64,000 nucleotides of DNA, taken from positions 69,426,501-69,490,500 of the forward strand of contig CM070901.1 in NCBI GenBank assembly GCA_036417435.1, read 5' to 3'. Numbering within the stretch: the stretch's first letter is position 1; every line of letters starts with the position of its first letter. Both the position numbers and the translations under genes were made by a program. Below are positions 1-12,229 of this stretch, piece after piece. The notes beneath the pieces were generated by a model. That model saw only the letters and a list, made by a program, of their open reading frames with translations, was not told the origin of the DNA and did no database searches. This DNA comes from Inia geoffrensis (taxonomy: Eukaryota; Chordata; Mammalia; Artiodactyla; Iniidae).

Positions 1-1324
1 GGCATGGGAGAGATGGTACCCAAGAGGCCACAATGAAGGAAGACATTTCTGCAGCATATTCTGTTTTCATCAGAGGGCATTTATCTAGTGCAGATATAGC
101 TGAATGGGCCTTTTGTAGCTCACAGGCCTTATGTAATATATCAGCTGCAGTATATCAGTCAACCTTGACTCCTATTGTTGTATTTTTCCAGTTGTAAATA
201 TGGTACTGCCCCAACTGTGACATTGTTTCTCTGGGCATTTATTAGGTTGAACCACATGAAATTTGCTTGTTTTAACTACAAATAGTAATAATTTCATATG
301 ATGCAACCTGGTATGCATAGCCTTGGAGGGTATTAAAACTCTGAAGCCCAAATGAAGTCAATTTATAACACAATGAACTATTACCTTTCTCGAGTCAGTG
401 GTTAAAAGTGATCCAGGTCTGGTTTCTTTTTCCATGTCAGCATTGGTGTTTCTTTGGGCCATCACAAAGGTTGTCTCCCACTCCCAAAGAAACTAACGAT
501 TAACACTTCCAGGCCACATCTTTCTCTTATTTTCATCCCAATTCAACCTGAAGCTAAATTTTACTATAGGCACAAGTAGTCTACTACTAACTCTAAGTTC
601 AGGGATTTACACTGAATTTACCTAAGTAAACTGTGGAAAGAGAGGAGTGGGGTAGGGTATTATCATATGTGCTTTTATCTTGGAAAACCAGCTTATTCTG
701 GAGCCAGGTTGACTCCTATATAGTAAGAAAATCCCTTTACGAATGTAGCAGAGGGCCAAAAAAAAGGACTTTGATGTTAATGATTATGGCTCTGCCCACT
801 GGGCATTTATCATAGGACATTAAGTATATCCATTGTTTCCTAGGTCTTGACTGACCCTAGGACAACCAGAAGGGTCAGAAATTATCATGATCTCTGACTC
901 TGATGTCTTTTTCCAGTTATGATTCTAGGCCTCTGTGCTGTCCATATTCTTCTTTCTTTCTGGTGGATTTTTAATGGCACAAGTGTTTTTCCTTGCTGAG
1001 ATTTTTTTGTTTTTCTTCCTTTGTCATCACTGCCAGTGTATCTGACAGTTACAGAAAGTACTCAGGAAAGATGTCCAGAAGTTTCACTTCAATTAACACC
1101 ATTAGGTTTGTTAAGAAAAGCTATTATTATTGTGACTTATAGACATTCCCAATGGGAATTAACATTTCTGAAAGGGGTTTCTCTCTTCATCGGAGAGATT
1201 GTGATAAAGAAGAGGTATAGCATTACTTGGAGATTGGAGAAAGGTCAAAATTCAAAAGCCATTGTTTAGCACATTGGTTAATTACTGACTTGGAGGACTT
1301 TGTTCCAGTAACAAAACCCCTTGG
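1..1324. other. AT-rich intergenic DNA, nothing recognised
   Basis: No gene, RNA or repeat family could be recognised here. The open frames present are short (at most 82 codons) and show no familiar protein motif. Confidence 0.5.
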
Positions 1325-1435
1325 ACCAGTGTCATTTTTCTCAGCTTCATATCTCCTGTGCCTAGCATCGCACCTGGCACAGGGTAGTTGTGAAATAAAT
1401 AGAGGTTAATTAGGTGAATGAATGAATGAATAAGA
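1325..1435 (+). repeat. Probable MIR/L2-type 3' end
   Basis: The text 'gcctagcatcgcacctggca' followed by an 'aataaat' stretch and a short gaat repeat resembles the 3' end shared by ancient MIR and L2 elements. The assignment is from remembered consensus and the copy is very short. Confidence 0.4.
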
Positions 1436-1859
1436 TGGTATGGGATATCAAAGTTGTACGGTTAGCTCTGAGAACTTCTCCATGTTTCACAGAAGAAGGG
1501 TCTATAAGACAGACACAGCCTTTACCATTATAAATATCCTTGTTAACACACGTTTCCGTAAGTTCCCAGTAGGCATATCTGTGTAGTGGGGTGGAGTAAT
1601 TTACTCACTCTGTAACTCTCTGGTCTTCTGCATGAGCCAGGACTCAGCAGGTAACAGGGAGAAAATGTTCTATTTAGTTTAAAACTTAGTCTGACCTGAT
1701 AATATAAGTCATTGCCTTTGGCTGATAACCTTCTGGAATAATTGGACACTGTCTCCTGTTTTCATCCTCTTCCTGCATTTTCCAGAGACAGTGACCAGGT
1801 GTATAAAAGGGAATTTTAGTGAGGGGTCCTTGGTTCCTCTTAATGTCATTCTTCCTCCC

Positions 1860-2440
1860 ACATGAGTCCAGCGGAAGGGGTATTGACTTTTAGCCCACCT
1901 GTCTCCTGGACTTCTCTCAGGGTCTGAGGTGACAAAGGCTCTCTCCTTGACTAGACTTCAGTCAGGCTTCTCGAAGCCCTCTTCTTAACTAGGCTTTGAT
2001 GTTGGGCTTCTGTGTCTGTCCTTGTAAGGCCCATATCACCCAGTTTTAGCAAGAATCTGGCCAGGTCAATTGAGAAACAATCCCCCACACTTTATATCTG
2101 ATCACCCTTGATATCTAATCCAGTTCATCATCCCCCACCCTTGATGTCTGTTCACGCTAGTCTGCCGTCAGCAAGAATTTTGTCAAGTTAGTTGAACCAG
2201 AATCTCCTTTACCCCGATGCTTCCTCTTTGGAACATCCTGACCGCCCGCCCCCCCCGTTCCTTGGTTATAAATGCCCACTTGTCCATGCTGCATTTGGAA
2301 CTGAGCCCAGTTCTATGCTGAGGTTTCTCCCCCCCAGTGCAATATTTCTGAGTAAGACCTACTTTTATTACTTTACCTACTGTCTGGCTCTGGCTTTTCT
2401 TTGGAAGTAGTGGTGCCATGACTTGTATCAGGTCAGATGC
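1860..2440 (+). repeat. Probable endogenous retrovirus LTR (ERV1-like)
   Basis: The stretch has the order expected of a retroviral LTR read on the plus strand: a C-rich promoter-like part, a TATA-like 'ttataaatgcc' near 2,266, then a C/T-rich R-like part (2,320-2,400) with 'gtaagacctacttttattac'. Following DNA (2,441-2,790) looks like a 5' leader. Both ends are unclear, and I saw no matching second LTR in the window. The exact family is not assigned; another class of LTR is possible. Confidence 0.4.
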
Positions 2441-2790
2441 ATCATTGGACCCCTGGACTTCTCACCTAGGCCCTGACACCCAGCACCTTTGAAGACTCTA
2501 TCTTCATTCCTGTCTAATTGTTCAGGGTCCAGCTCTTGAACCAGTGCCCCAGATGACAGTCCATTGACAGATTTTGGTTCTTAAGATTCTCAGTATACTC
2601 TAGAAGCTGGGTTAGAGGCCTAGGCTTCCTTCTTTGCAGGGTACCCTACTGGGCTGTAAGTCTTTCTTCCTGGCTCTTTGTTTTGAGTAGAGATTTCTTC
2701 AATCCCTGACTCCTGGCCTTGGTTCTTTGTTTCAAATGGAAATTCACTTTCTGATTTTCTGGGCTAGAAAATTTCTTCCTGGCTCTATTT
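2441..2790 (+). repeat. Putative ERV leader with short imperfect repeats
   Basis: Variants of a motif like 'ttcctggctctttgttttga' recur at about 2,665, 2,720 and 2,775, and again after the L1 insertion near 3,355. Such T-rich imperfect repeats occur in untranslated leaders of some mammalian ERV1 elements. The call is inference from position behind the LTR-like region. Confidence 0.3.
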
Positions 2791-3307
2791 TTTATTTTTA
2801 ACATCTTTATTGTAGTATAATTGCTTTACAGTGGTGTGTTAGTTTCTGCTTTATAACAAAGTGAATCAGTTATGCATATACATATGTTCCCATATCTCTT
2901 CCCTCTTGCGTCTCCCTCCCTCCCACCCTCCCTTTCCCACCCCTCTAGGTGGTCACAAACCACCTAGCTGATCTCCCTGTGCCATGCAGCTGCTTCCCAC
3001 TAGCTATCCACCCTACGTTTGGTAGTGTATATATGTCCATGCCACTCTCTCACTTTGTCACAGCTTACCCTTCCCCCTCCCCATATCCTCAAGTCCATTC
3101 TCTAGTAGGTGTGTGTCTTTATTCCTGTCTTACCCCTAGGCTCTTCATGACTTTTTTTTTTTTTCCCTTAGATTCCATATATATGTGTTAGCATACGGTA
3201 TTTGTTTTTCTCTTTCTGACTTACTTCACTCTGTATGACAGACTCTAGGTCCATCCACCTCACTACAAATAACTCAATTTCATTTCTTTTTATATCTGAG
3301 TAATGGT
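2791..3307 (-). mobile_element. LINE-1 3' end fragment, minus strand
   Basis: Read on the minus strand, this is the last ~510 bp of a cetartiodactyl L1: the end of ORF2, the 3' UTR and a short A-rich tail (seen as T-rich DNA at 2,791-2,805). The same text recurs near 12,690, 40,890 and 44,575. It is severely 5' truncated and splits the ERV-like leader, so it is younger than that element. Confidence 0.85.
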
Positions 3308-3318
3308 CAAGTGGGGAT

Positions 3319-3980
3319 CCACTCCTTGACTCCTAGGTTGGAAATTTTTTTTTTCCTGGATCTTTTGAAGCCTTTGTTTTCTCTGTTTGATTCTGCTTCT
3401 CCCATGGGAGCTTCTCAGTCAACTGAAACCCCCTTCTTGAACCCCATATAACTATATGTTCTGCTAACTCCTGCTTCCTTTCTTGTTGGCATGATTTTAC
3501 TAAGGTTGATATGGAACTTCAGGGCCTCTTTGGGAAGCTGAAGATCTCCCCAAACTGGTTCCCCCGAGACCCCTCCCTTCCCATTGCTTCCACTCACCCT
3601 TCCTCCTTCATCACCTTCAATATTTCCTTCAGCTCCTTTGAATCCTTTGTGCCCCCCTTCAAGCCTCTCCCTCCCCCATCCTCTGTTCACCATGCCGGGC
3701 CCTCTTACTTCTCACTTCAGCCCCTCAGGCACTTGAACTTGATGCTCCCTGCCCCCACTAGGGCTCTCAAGGGACTTGGGGATGCCCAAAAGCAATCGCC
3801 TAAGGTTGAAAAGAAAAATGAAGAAGGCCAATTGGAAACAGACTGGCTATTTTACCCACTCAGACTTTGGAGACATCTAGACAGCTGCTTCATGTCGCCT
3901 CAGTCTCTTACCTAAAATGTAGTCCTGTGTCCATACGACAGGGCAAAAGATCTTAAAAATCTCCATGAATACTGGTAAAA
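3319..3980 (+). pseudogene. Putative decayed ERV internal (gag-like) region
   Basis: This DNA continues the ERV-like leader and contains a 134-codon open frame (3,511-3,915) rich in proline, serine and phenylalanine at its start and in charged residues later. Proline-rich spacers are typical of gag polyproteins, but no capsid or zinc-knuckle motif was recognised. The call rests on position downstream of a probable LTR and on composition, so it is weak. It could equally be a chance open frame. Confidence 0.25.
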
Positions 3981-4075
3981 GGATTTAACCCTCGTATTGA
4001 GTGGTTAACCTTGACTTGTTCTATCTGTCAGAAACACGATTTAGATAAATAGAGAGTGTAAATACACCAGTAAGG

Positions 4076-4290
4076 TTTGTTTTTGTTTTTGTTTTTTGCA
4101 GTATGTGGGCCTCTCACTGTTGTGGCCTCTCCCGTTGCGGAGCACAGGCTCCGGACGCACAGGCTCAGCGGCCATGGCTCACGGGGCCAGCCGCTCCGCG
4201 GCATGTGGGATCTTCCCGGACCGGGACACAAACCCGTGTCCCCCGCATTGGCAGGAGGACTCTCAACCACTGCGCCACCAGGGAAGCCCC
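4076..4290 (-). mobile_element. CHR-type tRNA-derived SINE, minus strand
   Basis: On the minus strand the element starts 'gggcttccctggtggcgcag', keeps the RNA polymerase III B-box region 'gggtttgtgtcccg', and ends in an A-rich (AAAAAC)n tail. It is the short CHR form found in cetaceans and hippopotamus. Flanks 'ccagtaaggttt' (4,067) and 'ccagtgagcttt' (4,289) look like a 12-bp target duplication with two mismatches. Confidence 0.92.
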
Positions 4291-7200
4291 AGTGAGCTTT
4301 TGTATTACTGTGTGTACCTGGCTCATGGCTCAAATTTTAGATGGAAAAAAGGTATAAGATCTTTTTGCACCTGTATGTTTATGTATGCGTGTAAATATGT
4401 TATGCATCTGTGATATTTTCCTACCTCTGGGTGGTATTACCAAATTTATAAAGTCCTGTAGAGGAGCTCTGTTTAAATCAGCTTAGAGGTAAATGAGTGT
4501 TTATGTAAATTAAATATTACCAACACTTCCAGAAATATAGGAACTAACCCAAATGCTTTTCAAGTTTTTGTGATTTGAGCAAATCTTTGAAGACTATTTT
4601 AATGCTGTTGACTGAATAAAAACAGCTATGCCTTCTGATGATCAGCACTGACTACAGTATGAGCATACATTTTTATTCTACTTGGGTTTACTGGTCAAAT
4701 AGGGTAATATGATATCTACTAGATGTTTAAGATTATAAAAATTGTAAATTCAATCTAAAAACAAATGTACAAGTAAAGATGGAATAAAAATGAATTGCTT
4801 GATATCCGTTGCTTTATGTAAATCAAGCACAGCAGTAAAACAAACAAAAAACTCCCAAGCATTTAACTTATTTTTTTCAGTTTTTTTTGTGTTGTTGTTT
4901 GTTTTTTCCTGACACTTGCCTAACATGCATGTGCTGTGAAACGAGTTAACAGGGAAATAACTGGAGATGATGGCCAGCTTTGTGTAATGGTTTAATATGT
5001 CTGCCTAAAAATCGTTCCCAGAATTTTTTTTGGTAAATTACAACCTTAGAGTTATGCTAAGTTAAATAACAGATATTCATTAAACATCTCAATCATTTAT
5101 AAGTAACATAAACTGCTGAAACATTCATTACTGAACTTACATTTAAGTTTATATGCTTTTGGCTTTTAAATTTTGTTTGGTATAGAGAAGCTAAATATAT
5201 TTGAGTCTATCAACACGTTCTTTTTACCATATTGGAAAATAATGAGGAAGCATGGACCTATAATACTGTGAGATGGTATATTAAAAAAAAAAATTGTTAG
5301 TCTATCACAGAATGCTGGTATGTGACAGGCAGTTCACAGCTGTCTACTTCCTAGATTTTTTTTTCTGTAAAAGAAAGGTTACTAATCGTTAAAATAGTAT
5401 AATCAGTGTATGAAAATAAAACTACCAAAAATTATAAGGGGAACAACTTTTTAGAAAAAGTGTACAAAAAAGTAGGATGTGTTTTTCATAAGGAAACTTT
5501 TGCAAGGTATGAAGCATGTGTTTTCATTAAGGGAAAAATAGAATAATTTTGTCCTGAAGTGAAGTGACTGGTTGTCCCAGAGTGAGAAAAAAGAAAATAA
5601 AGGAAGAAAAAAAAAACCTGAATGGATATAGAAAGTTGTAGGAGGTTTAGAGGAAAAGTAATTTCATGTGTGGTTAAGCTGGCTCAGATTGAATGGATTT
5701 ATTCATAAGGTTTTTAAAACATGAGCTCAAAAATATAAGGATGCAAAACTAGAATCTGTTTTTCTTTCTATTAATATAACAGAGTTTTCTTGGTTTGTTG
5801 GTCTGTTCTTAATAGATCCTAAAAGATTTTTCTTTACTTTTTAAGTCATCCACCTAGGAAACAAAGATTCTCTGTCTTATCAGCATCATTTCCTGTGCCT
5901 TATGTTAACCTCTTTCTTGATTATTTAAGAGAACCAAGTCTTATCACTTTTAAAAGAGCTAGGGTTTTGTTTGTTTGTTTGTTTTACAGTTTTGACAATT
6001 TTGCCTTCCCCAAATCAAATCCTAAATGAAATCTTCTTGACTCCAAACTGACTTTGAGATTTCCAAGAGGGCCCCTGGAAAGTATCAGAGGATTTGTTCT
6101 CTCACCTTGTAAAAAGAGAGATGTTAAACTAATTTAGTTTATTTGATAGGTTGGATTATATGGAAAGGCATTGTCAAATAAGAGATGTTAACTTAGGTTA
6201 TATTTGTATGGGTTAATATAAATGTAAGTATTTCAGAAATTGTATTACTTTCCTAGAAATTGGTCAGTACACTCTGTCCATGAAATGTCCAATGTAATGC
6301 TATCAGTCATAATTCTAATAATTATTTTAAAATGTTGAGTGTCATAGAAACCACTAAACATTCTTATTAAATTAACTCTTATCATATTTTACCCATGCCG
6401 TTTTAAGTCTTGCATCACCCACAGATAGTTTCTGTTTTGCTCTGGTTCTTCCGGGGAAGCATTTGCAATTATCTACAGGCCAGAGTGTTTTGTCTTCTCA
6501 GAATCCCTTGGAAAAGACTATGACAGGAACTCTGGGCTACAGGATTCTGATGGCTTTGCTTCTGTAATACCACTGGACTGAGTCAGGATTTCTAGAACTC
6601 TAACAGAGAAACTGACAGGTTCATTAAACTGTTCACCCAAGATCAAGCAGAACAAGAATTAATTACATGGAACTGAATGTATTGATAAAGAATGATTGCG
6701 GTTTTGGTTTGGGACATTGCTAGCTTTTTAATGTTCTATATTCTGGATGTAAGGAAGCCCTTTCTCTTAGATTATCTATACTTTTAACAATTAGGAGATG
6801 ATACTTTTGTAAACGAAAATGAAGCATTTATCTTTCCTCCCTCCCTAATTCCTTCAGAATTTGCATTAATTTAATGTTTGCAGAAAGTTATCCTCATCAT
6901 ATTTCATTAAATAGAATAGGCAGGGTCATGTCTGGTTTTTATTTGAATACTATATTCAAAATACAAAGTCATAAGGAGATACATCATAAACAGAAAATAT
7001 ATGGTTAAGTCAGGAGATAGCAAAGGGAAGCTAAACATTCCCCATATCAATAAGACACCTGCCTACCTGGTTCACTTACCGTTTCCCTCCTACTTGGTGG
7101 GGAGGCTCATGGGACCTGACTTGTAAGAAACCCATTGTGGCAGCTCTTCCTCAGTTTTTAGGAATTCTTTATAGGGAGGCAACTCTCTAGCGTGATCATC

Positions 7201-8805
7201 TGTTTCTGGAATCTTCTTTGTTCATTACATTGTGCTGTGCCTATGTGCCTTTGCCTTTCATCTGTTCCTGTTAAGTTGTCACCGGTTGGTTTCAACTTTT
7301 TTTGGGGGTGGGGTTTGATTAAACTGTTGGGTTATTCCTAAATTCTTGCTTTCTGATCTTCATTGACTCCATTCTCTGCAACCATGGCCAGTGCCCCTGT
7401 GACTGGCTTAACTGGACTCTGTCCTAAATCTAGCATCTCTTACTCTTTTCTGTTTGGGAAAGGAATTAAGAGAGTTGAAACCCATTCTCCCTAAGCACCA
7501 ACTAAGAGCAGGACAGTGTGCCATGTATTTTACATAAAAACAACAACAGTAATATAAGCAATGTGTATAGTATGCTAATATTGTTAATTATAATATCATT
7601 TATTACATGCCAGTCAGTAGGCTGAACATTTTATATGGTGGACCTTCAGACAGGTAGTCAAATCCTGCAGCAACCCTATTCCCTGCCAAAATTTGACTTC
7701 TACTATAAATGCCTGGGAATCTTAGAGGGTTTTAAGCAAAGGTGACATGAGTATTATTCAGCATGTAGTATTTCCTTGATGACTTTGGGACACTTATGTC
7801 ACTGATTATTTTACAGTGCTCCAGGGGCTACTGGAGGTGAAGATTTTCCTTGAGTTATGTGGCACCAGACAGCTCTGCTCCCCTAGTTTCCAGATGTGCA
7901 TTTTATTAGATCAGGTCTGAGGATGTGCCAGAAGGAAGGAGGAGCCATGGCTCTTAGTGAGTAGAGCAACCCCAGACCTGTTCTACCTTTCTGTTCTATT
8001 AACTGTGACCCAGAAATCCAGTTTAGCAGGCCCTCAATTAAATTCCATAGAAATAAACAGTTGTGAGTAGAATGAGGATAAACTCCATTGAGGGAGAAGT
8101 CTAAAAACTTCTACTAATCAAGTGTTAAACCCTTTACTTTTTTTTCCCTTACAAAAAAATTTGTTTTTATCATGTCCTTGTTATTCCTTATTTTCTGAAT
8201 AATAGCACAACTCAAAAACATGGGCCTTAAATGGGAGGTGTTTTGAGCCATGAAAAATATTGAACAAATGCTAGGAGTCATTGTACTTTTCTTGTAAATT
8301 AAGCGGCTCAATAGATGGGAAATACAAAGAAAACAGCAATAGCATAGGGCATAAGTATAATTGTCTTCAGAGGTAGTCTTTCTTGTGGGTAATTTTTCTT
8401 CCCACTATCTTTGTCCTGTTGGAGCAGAACTTCAACTTGACTCCTGGAGCTTGTGAGCACATGATCCTGCATCCTACAGTTCAGTGCCCACCTGTCTGGG
8501 CAGATACAGGTCTAATGTAGATACCTTCATACACAAACAAGTCTTTTCTGGAGATGGACAGATACAAATCCCCAATCCCTCTCACAGAGGACTGGCTCTG
8601 ACCAACCCACCTCTACAGGAATGCTGCTTCTGGCCCAGGATGATATGGGGTAAGCCCCCGCAGAGTAATCCTGTCTCAGTCCTTTTATCACTTAAGGCAA
8701 CCTGTTGACTCAGAGTTCGGCAACACCAGAGGAGGATTCCCTACTGGCACAGATGTGCACCAGGGCAAGGAACCCTTTATAGACCTTGGAGAAAATCTTG
8801 TCACC
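4291..8805. other. AT-rich intergenic DNA
   Basis: About 4.5 kb in which I recognise no gene, RNA or clear repeat family. There are short A- and T-runs and a (TTTG)n tract near 5,965. All open frames are short and none matches a known family. Confidence 0.5.
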
Positions 8806-8816
8806 CCCCCCCCCCA
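8806..8816 (+). repeat. Poly-C tract
   Basis: An uninterrupted run of about ten C residues lies in otherwise mixed sequence. Its length is likely to vary between individuals or assemblies. Confidence 0.8.
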
Positions 8817-10640
8817 ATGATAACATGGTACTCTCCGACACTAGGTTTAAAAATGATCATCTCATTATTCTTGGCCTGCATCTGTAGAAGAGTCTAGAGG
8901 CATGGAGAGAGGTCAGGGCAAGCCCAAAGGCACACAGTGAAGTTCTCCAGAGGATTTTCCAGCTGTGTGATCAAGCTCACATGAGTGTTACTAGTCCATT
9001 TAGGAAAAATAAACACCTTCCTATTCATGTCTGTGAGAGAAAGAAGGGAATACAGAAATCTTCAACTAAAATGTCAACAGGAGAAATCATAAATTTAGTC
9101 TTGTATTCAGCAATCTCTAGTCTTTCCTTCCCATGGTCCTCCCACCTTCCCTACCGCACAGACTCATATACACCGACCTTCCAACCTGTCTGAGTAAAGG
9201 CTTCTGGGAGATTGGTAAGAACAGAGACCCATAGCAGTGGCTGCATATCCTTGGCCTGGGGCTGTTAGACAAGCAGTGGTGACCAGAATAAATGTAGCAC
9301 ACAGCATAGTGGTTGGTTATCTACGGAGCTTCTGACTCACCCACGTAGAGATTCTCATTCTTAGACCTCAGGCTATTCAGGGTTTATCTGCACCTCTGGG
9401 TGAGGATGGGGGATGGACAGCACAAATAATGTGTGAGTGATTTTCCAGGCCTGCCCCCTGGTGCCAACAGTCAGAGCTACTGGTGGGGAAGGAGGGGCTG
9501 GAAAATCAGTGGGAGTTACTTATTAGATACAAGGAATTGCCAGAGCTCCATCCCACTGTGACCCAGATTCTGGTGCTGGGAAGAGAGTGGTGTGGAGCTG
9601 CAGTGTTACAGATGAAATGAGGGGCCATGCCGGCCACATCAGGAGGGCTTGACTCCACCCTCCAGGGGCCCCACTGCTGATGGCTGTGTGCTCTGCTGGG
9701 AGCTCCTGAGCCACATGGGTGGGAGGGGGTGTCTCCCTGAACTTGGGCCTCTCATGGGCTGTGGGTGCAGGGCCTTTTCTTCTTTTCGTTCTGTGAAGTA
9801 GTCTGTTTGTGGGACATTCTGGGATTCTGGTTTCTGCTGTAGACACTGAATCCACTCCTCCCCTACTAAATCAATATGATATGCCAGCATTTTGCTACAG
9901 AGATTCAGAGCAATGGAGGACATTGCCTCTGGTTTCTGAAGAATTGTCCTGACTCATCTTTCTTCTGTCCCTTTTCCTTTCCCCTTTGTCATGACCCTTT
10001 CCCTCCCAGACCCTCATTCACTATCCTCAGAGATGTCAGAATCTGATAGCTTTGTTTTCTTCTGCCTCCAGCCTCTCAAGGTGAGGTTCAATGTCTATCT
10101 GTGGCAATACTGCCTTCACATCCATTCAGGTATGCGCTCACTACACACAGTTTTTGTGAGCATCTTTTGTGTGCCATGCAGTACTTAGGTTTTGCAGATA
10201 AGAGAGTGACTTTCTTGATGGGCTACATCTAGTGACCTCCATCTCTTTTGTAGCTAAACCATCATGTATTGGAGTTACAATAACTTAACCTTGTTCTCCT
10301 CTCCATATTTCAAACTGAAATTCCTTAAACACAGACATTATTCCATCTATTCCACTTTTAATCCCATTAAACTGCTCTACATCTTATTTTGGTTATTTTC
10401 CTCCTGCCCACTCCCCTTTTGTTTTGGTCAGCACTTCATCCCCTTTACTTCATCTTGCCTCCCAACCTCTGGGACTGATTGCCCTGACTTAGTAACCACC
10501 ATCCAGAAGCCTTTTTTCCCTTCTGTACGAATCCTCTGAGCTGGCCAGACCCTAATTGCCACTTCCTGGAAGCAGTTCTCCACATTGTCATTCCTCTGAC
10601 AACCTTGGTGAGGTTTAGAGTTGGAGTTGAGCTTAGGTTA
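8817..10640. other. Intergenic DNA with a GC-richer island
   Basis: No gene was recognised. The part from about 9,340 to 9,930 is richer in G and C than its surroundings and carries two overlapping minus-strand open frames (9,523-9,855 and 9,639-9,923) without known motifs. A CTCF-like site lies at its left edge. Confidence 0.45.
9449..9467 (-). promoter_or_regulatory. CTCF-like binding motif
   Basis: The minus strand reads 'ttggcaccagggggcaggc', which contains the core CACCAGGGGGCAG of the vertebrate CTCF motif. It lies outside any SINE I could recognise and at the edge of a GC-richer stretch. Only the motif is seen; occupancy is inference. Confidence 0.35.
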
Positions 10641-10649
10641 CCTTTTGCA

Positions 10650-10945
10650 TCTTGAATGAAATGCAGGCTTATTATCCTGGGGTCTAGAACCATTCACAGT
10701 TCTTTTCCAATCTACTGGTCTTGTCTTACTTCTTCCACAAATCCCACTGTGCACTCAACCTCTTCTACTTGTGGATACATGGCCTGAGTCTCTCCTTTAA
10801 ATCCTTTGATTCATTCTCTTCTCTGTAACCGAAGTAGCTTTCAGGCATATCTGTTTCTTAAAACCCCAGTTCTTAAAAGTCTACCTTATATGCTATTTGC
10901 TTCCTGAAGTCTCTCCTGATCTGATAAGGTGGGATGTTTCCATCT
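10650..10945 (+). repeat. Probable ancient L2 fragment
   Basis: C/T-rich text with 'ttccaatctactggtcttg', 'cttcttccacaaatcccact' and 'gaagtctctcctgatctga' follows the order of the L2 3' region in mammals. The copy is highly diverged, and the assignment is from remembered consensus. Confidence 0.4.
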
Positions 10946-10949
10946 TCTG

Positions 10950-11175
10950 AATGCCATAGTGATGAAGGGCAAAGATTTTGGACAAATTTGGATTCCAAAC
11001 CCAGCTCACTTATTTTCTAAATTTGGAAACTTAAGCTGGCATTCAAACTTTTGACCCTGCAGCTAGCTCCTCATGTGAGGACAGGAATATAACTGCCCTC
11101 CTTTGTCGGGTTTTAGTGGGTAGTAAATGCACACAGTGCTTTTTACAGAGTAAGTTCTTGAAAAATCATTATTAT
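10950..11175 (+). repeat. MIR SINE
   Basis: The order of blocks matches the MIR consensus: 'tttggattccaaacccagct', 'gaaacttaagctggc', a 'ctcatgtgaggacaggaat' part, then 'agtgctttttacagagtaag'. It is an ancient tRNA-derived SINE fixed across mammals, here diverged by many substitutions. Confidence 0.65.
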
Positions 11176-11999
11176 GACATTTTCTGGTATTACAATATTG
11201 TCTCACAGTTATTTGTATGTTAATCTGAACATCCTTAGAAAACCTTACAAAAGGTTCTATTTTATCCTTCTTGTCTCTGGATCCCACCCATCATCTAGCA
11301 CTTTGCCTCGTGTATGTTAGGGACTCATTAGATATTTCTTGAACTAAACAAGCAGTAATACAAATTTGTAGAATTAAAAAAAAAATAGTGAAGAGACAAT
11401 TAAGAGAAAAGAAGGGAAAATACTGAGCCAAGCACCTTGCTATGCTTATTTCCATGGATTAAAGATTCTTATCAGAGTTCAGAGAACATAGCAGATGCCT
11501 GATACTTACAATTTCTCATTGTAGATCAACAAATTACCAATGTAGTTTGTGAAAAAAAAAACCCAAACAAATAAGGTTCTTCCTTTTCCTCTCCTTAACT
11601 CTTTCCTTACTGAAAGATTTATATTTAAATCCATTATATGGGACCCAGAAAAGAAGACATTCACACTCAGAGGAAGGAATAAGTGGGGAACAGTGGTGAC
11701 CAAGTGCAAATGTAGAGAGCTGAGGAGTGACCATTTGTATTGCAGGCAGCAGGAGCCAGCCCAGAGACTGGGAGCTGGAGCAGGGTGAGGAGAACATCTG
11801 TGCAGGTGAGGGACAGTGGTAGGAAGGGAGGTTAGCTACACACAAGGGAATTGGTAAAATAAGAAAGTACATGAAGGATAATGGGCATCTGATTTCTTAC
11901 TCTTGGAAAAGAATTGCCAATGCGAAAATGTGGAAAACCTGAATATATCCTGTAGTATTAGATGGAAATTAGAGGTGTTGCTGTGAGCTCATGGTTTTC

Positions 12000-12000
<1 letters not shown>

Positions 12001-12031
<31 letters not shown>

Positions 12032-12062
12032 CGTGCATGTGTGAGTGCGTGCATGTGCGTGC
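12001..12062 (+). repeat. (GT)n microsatellite
   Basis: A pure (TG)n run of roughly 12 units from about 12,008 passes into degenerate 'gcgtgcatgtg' units. Confidence 0.9.
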
Positions 12063-12229
12063 CCCCAGAGCTGTTTCCAATGCAAGTGCCTGGAAGCAGA
12101 TCCAGATCTTGCGTTTTACATACTGTATATCAGTAAAAAGAGCCAGGGATGCTTGAGGAAATTGCTAATTCCGTGTCTGAGGCAGGAAAGGTACAAGAGA
12201 GAGCCTAGACTATTTTTTATTTTTTTGAC

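Noticed and set aside
4096..4413. Overlapping open frames of 72-105 codons on both strands
   Set aside because: They are produced by the GC-rich CHR SINE. The same translations recur at the SINEs near 37,200 and 53,400.
9523..9923. Two overlapping minus-strand frames (110 and 94 codons) in GC-richer DNA
   Set aside because: No known domain, no splice context or codon-like pattern that I can see. GC-richer DNA has fewer chance stops.
12001..12062. Regular short repeats considered as a CRISPR-like array
   Set aside because: They are dinucleotide microsatellite DNA without repeat-spacer structure, in a mammalian context.
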